Shown here piece after piece: positions 58,498 to 64,000 of a stretch of DNA of 64,000 nucleotides. The translations under genes and the position numbers were made by a program. The notes beneath the pieces were generated by a model. That model made no database searches. It was not told the origin of the DNA and saw nothing but the letters and a program-made list of their open reading frames with translations. The DNA is taken from positions 40,897 through 104,896 of the forward strand of contig CAZQNT010000001.1 in assembly GCA_964595075.1 (NCBI GenBank). Direction: 5' to 3'. This stretch comes from JAHJFW01 sp964595075. Lineage in GTDB: Bacteria > Patescibacteriota > Patescibacteriia > 2-12-FULL-60-25. The number at the start of each line of letters is the position of its first letter. Positions within the stretch are counted from its first letter, which is position 1.

Positions 58498-59807
58498 TAA
58501 ATTTGTTACGTCGTTTCACGCCAACTCTCGTTATGAGAGTTTATCACCGCGCCATGTCATGGCTGGCGTCCGCGATTTACGGCAATCCGTCTAAAGAGCT
58601 GATAGTTGTCGGAGTAACCGGAACCAACGGCAAAACAACCACTGCATATTTCACGGCAAAGGCGCTTGAGGCCTCTGGTCATCAAACAGGTTGTTCGAGC
58701 ACAGCGATTTTTAAAGTTGGGGAAAAGGAGTGGTTGAACGGTACGAAGATGACCATGGTCGGACGTTTTGCTTTGCAGCGGCTTCTTCGAGATATGGTTA
58801 GAGTCGGGTGTCGGTACGCGGTTATCGAGACTTCTTCGCAGGGAGTCGTCCAACATCGCCACGCTGATATCAACTACGACGTAATGGTTTTTACGAACTT
58901 GACTCCTGAACATATCGAGGCACACGGGAGTTTTGAAAAATACAAACAGGCGAAGCTCGAGGCGTTTCGTCATACCGCAAAATGTCCGCGAAAGGTTTTT
59001 AACGGTAAAACAATTCCGAAGACAGCGATATTGAATGCTCGCGACGCTTCGTCGGTTGCTTTTGCTCTTCCGGAATTTGATAGAATCTCATGGTACGGAA
59101 CGGATGGTACGTCAGGCGCGGATCTAATCGCGACAGATATCAAATTGGATGCAGAGCGCGTTTCGTTTAAAGTGCGAGGGAATAATGTTACGCTCAATCT
59201 CCCCGGCCTCGTTAATGTTGAAAACGCTCTGGCGGCGCTTGTGGCGTGCGACGCACTCGGTGTACTTTTATCCAAAGCCGCAGAAGCACTCGGTGAAATC
59301 CGAAGCGTCCCCGGCAGGTTTGAACGAATCGACGAAGGTCAGCCGTGGACCGTGATCGTTGACTATGCGCCGGAGCCGGAATCGCTGGCGCGATTGTATG
59401 AGACGATCCGGCTCGTTCCTCGAAATCGCACCATCCACGTTCTCGGTTCTTGCGGCGGCGGGCGCGATACTGCGCGTCGCCCGATTCTCGGAAAAATGGC
59501 GGGCGAATTGGCGGACATAGTAATTGTCACGAACGAGGATCCTTACGATGACGATCCGCGACTAATAATGGATGAAGTCGCGGCAGGAGCGCGCGCAGCC
59601 GGTAAATTGCTTGGACGAACACTTTTTGTTATTGAAGATCGCTCAGAAGCAATAAACGAAGCAATGCGTCAGGCTGAGGATGGAGATCTGGTTTTACTCA
59701 CCGGAAAGGGGAGCGAGCAGGCTATATGCGTGGAAAACGGCAGAAAGATTCCGTGGGACGAGCGCGAAGCGGCTGGGAGGGCAATAAGACAGGCCGCTGG
59801 AAGATAG
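58494..59807 (+). CDS. Mur ligase, MurE-like, lacking the usual N-terminal domain
   Basis: 437 residues. 'VVGVTGTNGKTTTAYFTAKAL' is the ATP loop, 'VIETSSQGVVQHRH' and 'FTNLTPEHIEAHGSFEKYKQAKLEAF' are the MurE middle-domain motifs, 'PGRFERI' and 'HVLGSCGGGRD' the C-terminal ones. The amino-acid selection site reads 'TNEDPYDDDPR' in place of DNPR, so the third residue of the stem peptide is uncertain. Only ~40 residues precede the ATP loop, where E. coli MurE has ~100. Adds the third amino acid in peptidoglycan precursor synthesis. Overlaps hicA by 4 nt. Confidence 0.85.
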   Translation: MINLLRRFTPTLVMRVYHRAMSWLASAIYGNPSKELIVVGVTGTNGKTTTAYFTAKALEASGHQTGCSSTAIFKVGEKEWLNGTKMTMVGRFALQRLLRDMVRVGCRYAVIETSSQGVVQHRHADINYDVMVFTNLTPEHIEAHGSFEKYKQAKLEAFRHTAKCPRKVFNGKTIPKTAILNARDASSVAFALPEFDRISWYGTDGTSGADLIATDIKLDAERVSFKVRGNNVTLNLPGLVNVENALAALVACDALGVLLSKAAEALGEIRSVPGRFERIDEGQPWTVIVDYAPEPESLARLYETIRLVPRNRTIHVLGSCGGGRDTARRPILGKMAGELADIVIVTNEDPYDDDPRLIMDEVAAGARAAGKLLGRTLFVIEDRSEAINEAMRQAEDGDLVLLTGKGSEQAICVENGRKIPWDEREAAGRAIRQAAGR

Positions 59808-59836
59808 AGGTCGATTACTGTACAATCTACACGACA

Positions 59837-59892
59837 GGGCGCATGGCATGCGCCCAAACCAAGCGGGGAGGGCGGGACAAGCCCGCCCCTAC
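59837..59892. repeat. GTAGGGGCG repeat element, opposite orientation
   Basis: GGGCGCATG/CATGCGCCC hairpin (59837-59855) then GCGGGGAGGGCGGG...CCCGCCCCTAC (59863-59892). Fills the gap between the Mur ligase and the PH-domain gene. Confidence 0.85.
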
Positions 59893-59919
59893 AATTCACT
59901 GCCAACTAGTATTTCGCCC

Positions 59920-60591
59920 ATGTTCCACATCGAAGACGTACTCCAACTCAAAGAAACTGAAAAAGTGAAATTATTCGTCAGACGGCATCCTATGACGCTT
60001 CTGCCGAGTCTTTTGACGGCCACGCTCTTGATCGTGACTCCGTTCTTTTTCATATTTCCTCTGTTCAGTTTTAGGATGCCCGGAGTCGCCGTGTTTTTGT
60101 CATCGGTTCTTATTGGCATCGTCATCGCTCTCCGCGCTTTTCTTCTTTGGGATTCCGACGCATTGATCGTCACTACGGATCGCTTGGTCAAGGTTGATCA
60201 AAAAGGCGTGTTTTCAAGATTCGTTACTGAATTGGCAATGGATTCCATATCCGATGTGGCATGGAAAAGACAAGGCGTTGTAGACACTTTGTTTTCCGTC
60301 GGTTCGCTTTCCGTAAACAGCCCGGCGGTTTCAAAAACGATTGAGATGAAGCGCATGTCTCACCCGCAGCGGTTGCATGAAACGATCAACGATCTCCGAC
60401 GCGCCATCACTCAAAATAAACCGCAAACTAAAGTTGAAAATGAAACTCGCGAGCGTATCCAGTGGTTGATGGCGGAAATGGAAAAACTGCCGAAAGAAAC
60501 TCTTGAAAAGGTTGAGAGAATGTTGCGCGACACATCTTCGCAGCAAGCGGAGCCATCGGGGCTTGTGGTGCAAAAAAAAATAATCGAATAG
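59920..60591 (+). CDS. PH-domain (bPH2/YdbS-like) membrane protein
   Basis: About 223 residues from ATG 59920. Two transmembrane helices ('LLPSLLTATLLIVTPFFFIFPLF' and 'VAVFLSSVLIGIVIALRAFLL') precede a bPH2 domain: 'DALIVTTDRLVKVDQKGVFSRFVTELAMDSISDVAWKRQG'. Function unknown; such proteins sit at the membrane. The frame upstream of 59920 is made of repeat sequence. Ends with a charged coiled-coil-like tail. Confidence 0.75.
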   Translation: MFHIEDVLQLKETEKVKLFVRRHPMTLLPSLLTATLLIVTPFFFIFPLFSFRMPGVAVFLSSVLIGIVIALRAFLLWDSDALIVTTDRLVKVDQKGVFSRFVTELAMDSISDVAWKRQGVVDTLFSVGSLSVNSPAVSKTIEMKRMSHPQRLHETINDLRRAITQNKPQTKVENETRERIQWLMAEMEKLPKETLEKVERMLRDTSSQQAEPSGLVVQKKIIE

Positions 60592-60597
60592 CGCAAT

Positions 60598-61029
60598 ATG
60601 AGCGCGGCTTCACGTGGCAGAAACGATTCAAAGCAAAAAAGTTTTGCGCGATGGCCGGTGTTTTTAATTGCGAACGCTGCGCTGCTTTTGGTTATCGGCG
60701 CATCGACGGTGCGAGAAACGTATCGCGGCTGGACCGTTGATCGAGAAATTCAGGCGCTTGGCGCGAAGGCCGAGTCGCTAGAGAGCCGCCGTTCGGAGCT
60801 GGAGACTTTGGCGCAAGAATTGGTTTCGCCGGATCGCGTTGAGCACGAAGCTCGCGCCCGTTTGGGTATGAAAAAGCCGGAGGAGCGCGTCATAGTATTG
60901 GAAGGATATTCGGCGGACGTTACATCCGGAAATCTTGCGTCCGCAGGATACTCGGAACGAAAAGAAGATTTGAGGAGTAATCCTGAAAAGTGGAGCGAGT
61001 ATTTTTTCAGAGCGCGTGCAAATAATTAA
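60598..61029 (+). CDS. FtsB/DivIC-like septum formation protein
   Basis: 143 residues: one transmembrane helix (residues ~20-40), then a coiled coil ('REIQALGAKAESLESRRSELETLAQELV') and 'DRVEHEARARLGMKKPEERVIVL', the FtsB/DivIC signature. It helps assemble the divisome with FtsQ/FtsL. Confidence 0.82.
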   Translation: MSAASRGRNDSKQKSFARWPVFLIANAALLLVIGASTVRETYRGWTVDREIQALGAKAESLESRRSELETLAQELVSPDRVEHEARARLGMKKPEERVIVLEGYSADVTSGNLASAGYSERKEDLRSNPEKWSEYFFRARANN

Positions 61030-61065
61030 CGACTGTGATAATAGTGTGGCTGAATAATTTCATAT

Positions 61066-61737
61066 ATGGAAAACAATGAACAAATGCCTGTAGAAGCAAA
61101 AGAAGAAGCGAAGCCGCAAAATAAGGCTTCAAAAAAAATAGGGATAATCGTTTCGACCGTGGCGGCGCTTTTGCTGCTTGCCGGTGGAGCCGCCGGTTTT
61201 ATGTGGGAAGTGACAGTTAAGCATTCGGGCGGCGCCATTGTGCGAAAAGTTTCCGAATTGCTTCCGATCCCTGCGGCTCGAGTCGGAGGAAGAATCATTC
61301 TGTATCGAGACTTTTTGAAATCTCGTGATACGCTCGGCACTTTTTTAAATTCAGAAGCCGCAAAAACGCAGGGGATAAATACATCACTTGATGCGGAGAT
61401 GGAGAAGAACGTATTGGAAAAGCTAGTGAATCAGACCGCGCTTGAAGAGTTGGCGGATGAGAAGAAGATCACCGTTGACGAAGAAGAACTGCGCGCGTTT
61501 TTTGCCGACGTGGTTTCAGCGGCATCGACTACGACGCCGGATGTCGGGGTTTATCTCTTAAAGAATTTCGGTTGGGACGAGGAGAATTTCAGGCAAGAGG
61601 TGCTCAAGCCGGCTCTGCTAGAACAACACGTTGGCATCGCTTTAGCGAAAGAAAAACAAGGCGATCCGAATGCGTTGCAGACGTATATGACCGAACGGCT
61701 TGCGAAGTCTGACGTCGTGAGATACCTGCGGTTTTAA
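61066..61737 (+). CDS. SurA_N-like membrane-anchored protein
   Basis: 223 residues. A charged N-terminus, one transmembrane helix ('IIVSTVAALLLLAGGAAGF'), then 'GGRIILYRDFLKSRD' and helical repeats ('NVLEKLVNQTALEELADEKKITVDEEELRAFF') resembling the chaperone part of SurA/PrsA. No PPIase domain is present. It probably assists folding of secreted proteins. Confidence 0.7.
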   Translation: MENNEQMPVEAKEEAKPQNKASKKIGIIVSTVAALLLLAGGAAGFMWEVTVKHSGGAIVRKVSELLPIPAARVGGRIILYRDFLKSRDTLGTFLNSEAAKTQGINTSLDAEMEKNVLEKLVNQTALEELADEKKITVDEEELRAFFADVVSAASTTTPDVGVYLLKNFGWDEENFRQEVLKPALLEQHVGIALAKEKQGDPNALQTYMTERLAKSDVVRYLRF

Positions 61738-61823
61738 GACTCCATTCAATCCTTGCGGGTAGTTTGGTTTTTTGATAGTCTCCTTCAACGCAGGCGTGTC
61801 TGTCCATGGTAACAGCAACGCAT

Positions 61824-61898
61824 GCGGGTATCGTATAGTGGCTATTATGAGTGCTTCCCAAGCACTAGAGAGGGGTTCGATTCCCCTTACCCGCTCCA
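61824..61898 (+). tRNA. tRNA-Gly (anticodon CCC)
   Basis: Acceptor GCGGGTA pairs with TACCCGC, anticodon loop TTCCCAA, T-arm GGGGTTCGATTCCCC, discriminator T and encoded CCA. 75 nt, complete. Confidence 0.93.
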
Positions 61899-61917
61899 TC
61901 GAGCTCAGCTCGACTAG

Positions 61918-61939
61918 GCCAGCTTAGCTCAGTTGGTAG
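61918..61939 (+). other. 5' fragment of a tRNA-like gene
   Basis: GCCAGCT acceptor 5' strand plus TAGCTCAGTTGGTAG D-arm, then unrelated sequence to 61962. Its acceptor would pair perfectly with the AGCTGGC at 62028-62034 of the next tRNA. The D-arm 15-mer recurs at 61970-61984 (45-nt spacing). Confidence 0.8.
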
Positions 61940-61962
61940 CCCGCCCCATTCGTGGAAATTAG

Positions 61963-62038
61963 GCCGATGTAGCTCAGTTGGTAGAGCAATGCTTTCGTAA
62001 AGCAGAGGTCGTGGGTTCGAATCCCGGAGCTGGCTCCA
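61963..62038 (+). tRNA. tRNA-Thr (anticodon CGT), chimeric: arms do not pair
   Basis: Anticodon loop TTCGTAA and D-arm are good, CCA is encoded. But acceptor GCCGATG does not fit 3' AGCTGGC (only three Watson-Crick and two wobble pairs), and T-stem GTGGG faces CCCGG. The 3' part matches the GCCAGCT fragment 45 nt upstream instead. A hybrid of two tRNAs, by misassembly or recombination. Confidence 0.65.
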
Positions 62039-62042
62039 TAAG

Positions 62043-62079
62043 TAAAACCGCTTAATAAAAGGCGGTTTTATTTTTTTTT
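62043..62079 (+). terminator. Intrinsic terminator after the tRNA genes
   Basis: Stem TAAAACCGC / GCGGTTTTA followed by nine T. Confidence 0.88.
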
Positions 62080-62156
62080 GTCATCCTCGCGAAGGCGGGG
62101 ATCCAGACAGTGAAATACATCCTTTATTCTGGATTCCCGTTTTCACGGGAATGACA
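62079..62156. repeat. MITE-like dispersed repeat, copy 2
   Basis: Inverted relative to 47008-47087; ends TGTCATCCTCGCG and CGGGAATGACA. The following CACTGTG-type bases also resemble copy 1's flank (CACAGTG), so the element may be a few bases longer. Confidence 0.85.
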
Positions 62157-62218
62157 CAGTGTGGAGTTTTGCGATTCTATCTATCCCATTGACGCGCATC
62201 GAAATTTTGGCTTCTATC

Positions 62219-62227
62219 TGGTAAAAT
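62219..62227 (+). promoter_or_regulatory. Extended -10 before ftsE
   Basis: TGGTAAAAT (hexamer 62222-62227), 24 nt before the ATG. No good -35; the TGG extension may compensate. Confidence 0.45.
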
Positions 62228-62251
62228 AGCATAACGTCGAAATTCGAAAAA

Positions 62252-62938
62252 ATGATCACTCTAGAAAACGTCTCAAAAATCTATCATCCGGCTGTAAACG
62301 GGCTGAAGGATATTTCGCTTAAGATAGAATCGGGCGAGTTTGTATCCATTGTCGGGCAAAGCGGCGCAGGAAAAACTACGCTAGCTCGTCTTCTTATTGC
62401 CGAAGAAAGACCGACGCATGGTCGCATCGAGATCGGCGGATGGGACATTACTCGAATAAAATCTCGCGACATTCCGGAATTACGAAGGCAGATTGGAGTA
62501 GTGTTTCAGGATTTCAAGTTGATTCCCAAGAAAACTGTGTGGGAAAACGTAGCATTCGCGCTTGAAGTTGCCGGCACGTCATCCAAACGTATTCGAGAAA
62601 TTATTCCGCAAGTATTGAAGATCGTAGGTCTTGAGCAAAAAGAAAGGCGTTTTCCGCAGCAGTTATCCGGCGGAGAGCAGCAGCGCGTGGTTATTGCGCG
62701 GTCTTTGGTTCATCGTCCGAAGATTCTACTCGCTGACGAACCTACGGGAAATCTCGACACCATAAACACGGCGGATATTATCGATCTACTTCAGAAGATA
62801 AACGCTTTCGGCACAACCGTTGTGTTGGTAACGCATAATCGCGAGGTAGTGAACGCGCTTCGGAGGCGCGTAATTACTCTCGGCGACGGAGCGGTGATGG
62901 CTGACCACGAGCACGGCAAATATCTTTTGCCCACTTGA
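62252..62938 (+). CDS. ftsE: Cell-division ABC transporter ATP-binding protein
   Basis: 228 residues, normal FtsE length. Walker A 'GQSGAGKTTLARLL', Q-loop 'VFQDFKLIPKKTVWENVAF' (the FtsE-typical FQDFKL), signature 'LSGGEQQRVVIARSLVHRP' and Walker B 'LLADEPTGNLD'. With FtsX it activates septal murein hydrolases. ftsX follows after 1 nt. Confidence 0.95.
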   Translation: MITLENVSKIYHPAVNGLKDISLKIESGEFVSIVGQSGAGKTTLARLLIAEERPTHGRIEIGGWDITRIKSRDIPELRRQIGVVFQDFKLIPKKTVWENVAFALEVAGTSSKRIREIIPQVLKIVGLEQKERRFPQQLSGGEQQRVVIARSLVHRPKILLADEPTGNLDTINTADIIDLLQKINAFGTTVVLVTHNREVVNALRRRVITLGDGAVMADHEHGKYLLPT

Positions 62939-62939
62939 T

Positions 62940-63850
62940 ATGTCCATAGGAGTTACATCGTGGAGGATAGTATCGTACGCGTGGAAAAATTTCGCGCGAA
63001 ACGCTTGGATTGCGCTCACCACGATTTTCGTTCTCGTTCTGTCGCTCCTTTCTGTAAACGTTCTGGTGGGAGTAAACGCGCTTTTAGAGCGCGCGGTTTC
63101 AATTCTCGAAGACAGAGTGGACATATCCGTATATTTCAAAAGCGGTACGCCGGAAGCCGTGTTGCAGCAGACGCAGTTTTTTATGGCAGGTTTACCTCAA
63201 GTAAAAGAAACGACTTTATTGACTCCGGAGGAAGCGCTTTCGGATTTCAAAAAAAGGCACGAGAACGATCCGAAGATTCTTGATGCTCTCAACGAACTTG
63301 ATCAAAATCCTCTCGGCGCGTCTCTCGTCATAAAAGCAAAACGCACCGACGATTATCCGTTCCTGCTAGAAGCGCTGAAAAATCCGCAATTCGATTTCGC
63401 CATCGAATCAAAAACGTACGACGATCACGCGGAGGCGATCAAGCGCGTTCAGAGTCAGCAATGGTTTTTGGAGCGATACTCATCGCTATTTTCGGATTGT
63501 TTTCCGTTTTGATCGTGTTTAACACGGTCAGAGTCGCGATCTACACGCAACGCGAAGAGATCGGAATTATGCGACTTGTCGGCGCCTCCGGCTCGTTTGT
63601 ACGTCTGCCGTTTGTTCTCGAAGGAATTTTCATCGCCTTACTTGCTTCAACCATAGCCGCATTCATCATCGCCGGCGCAGTGACGTTCGTCGAGCCTCGA
63701 CTCGTATCGTTTTTTGATGGCGCGGATCCTGGGTTGCGCGCGTATTTCATCGGCAATCTTCCTTCGATTTTGGCTGCTGAATTGGGGAGTTTATTCGCGC
63801 TCGTTGCTGTGAGTTCTTGGGCTGCCGTTGGGAAGTATCTTAAGCGATGA
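62940..63850 (+). pseudogene. ftsX: ftsX, split by a -1-type frameshift
   Basis: Frame 1 (62940-63512) gives the N-terminus: cytoplasmic start, first helix 'WIALTTIFVLVLSLLSVNVLV' and the extracellular FtsX domain up to 'IKRVQSQQW'. The other three helices ('AILIAIFGLFSVLIVFNTV', 'EEIGIMRLVGASGSFVRLPFVLEG', 'AAELGSLFALVAV') are in another frame ending at 63850. Adding one T to the T5 at ~63464-63468 joins them as 'QSQQWFFGAILIAIFG'. Most likely a homopolymer error in the sequence; real decay or programmed slippage are alternatives. Confidence 0.82.
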
Positions 63851-63854
63851 CGAT

Positions 63855-64000
63855 ATGAAGGACGTTAAAAAACAAGTCGATGCGGTTTTCAAAAAATACG
63901 GATTAACAATTCCTAAACCACAGCCGTTTTCAAAATCCAAGGCCGTCAAGATACCGGTACGCATTATTCATCCGGATTCCGATCACGCGAAAAAAATGTT
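63855..64000 (+). CDS. Unidentified protein, 5' end only
   Basis: ATG at 63855 opens a frame with no stop to the window edge (48 codons): lysine-rich 'MKDVKKQVDAVFKKYGLTIP...'. Too short to assign. Genes after ftsEX are often murein hydrolase activators, but nothing here shows it. Confidence 0.5.
   Translation, partial: MKDVKKQVDAVFKKYGLTIPKPQPFSKSKAVKIPVRIIHPDSDHAKKM

Overview
The window is almost entirely a surface-polysaccharide / glycoconjugate locus, with a short cell-envelope and division segment at the right end. It reads like a metagenome-assembled scaffold: there are two runs of N (8718-8727 and 38300-38409), and several lesions look like assembly or sequencing damage. The organism is most likely a Candidate Phyla Radiation (Patescibacteria) bacterium. 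This is inference from a Mur ligase lacking the usual N-terminal domain, short SurA_N-like and FtsB-like proteins, the DUF5989 protein, and very short or absent 5' leaders. No rRNA or other marker is present to prove it.

Layout. 1-8.4 kb: SDR and PHP enzymes, two GT-C-like membrane glycosyltransferases, a methyltransferase, a GtrB-like polyprenyl-phosphate GT2, an epimerase and an SGNH hydrolase. 8.4-10.6 kb: DUF5989, a small membrane protein and a NodU/CmcH carbamoyltransferase. 10.6-25.2 kb: membrane GT, RmlD-like reductase, GT4, C-methyltransferase, epimerase, UDP-sugar dehydrogenase, two methyltransferases, a KpsC/S-like capsule protein, a Wzx-like flippase, an FkbM methyltransferase, Gmd and an SpsF-like cytidylyltransferase. 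25.3-32.4 kb: a GT-B-like protein, a NeuB-SAF-TIM-barrel fusion, a class III aminotransferase, HAD, SDR and an APH-like kinase. 32.5-43.9 kb: a fused TPP-dependent E1 alpha/beta enzyme, two radical SAM enzymes, an FAD oxidoreductase, a broken SDR and a NUDIX protein, interleaved with a heptose pathway (GmhB-like, a reversed-order HldE-like fusion, GmhA, a second nucleotidyltransferase). 43.9-57.4 kb: GT2, epimerases, the initiating polyprenyl-P sugar transferase, GtrA, tandem UXS-like epimerases, a palindrome cluster, a type II toxin-antitoxin pair, DUF2304, more GTs and a third large membrane GT. 57.4-64 kb: CDP-alcohol phosphatidyltransferase, HicBA, Mur ligase, PH-domain protein, FtsB, SurA_N-like protein, tRNA genes, ftsE and a frameshifted ftsX.

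Two gene styles are interleaved. Most genes are AT-richer, packed with overlaps, and have weak or no Shine-Dalgarno; several have a -10 box only 6-11 nt before the ATG, suggesting leaderless mRNA. Eight genes (25285, 31292, 32489, 35154, 36489, 37742, 41218 and 42001) are visibly richer in G/C at third positions. Nearly all of these sit as single-gene units, each with a TTGACA-like promoter, a recognisable SD in most cases and its own intrinsic terminator. Together they encode GT, kinase, TPP-E1, radical SAM, FAD oxidoreductase, SDR, NUDIX and B12-type radical SAM proteins. This set, beside the heptose genes, is the best candidate for an undescribed pathway making or modifying an unusual surface sugar.

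How the genes could work together: nucleotide-sugar enzymes (Gmd, NeuB, SpsF, UXS-like, dehydrogenase, heptose set) feed GT2, GT4 and GT-B enzymes that build on an undecaprenyl-type lipid started by the 45560-46939 transferase. The flippase exports the product, GtrB/GtrA-type and GT-C-like proteins add residues outside, and carbamoyl-, methyl- and SGNH-type enzymes decorate it.
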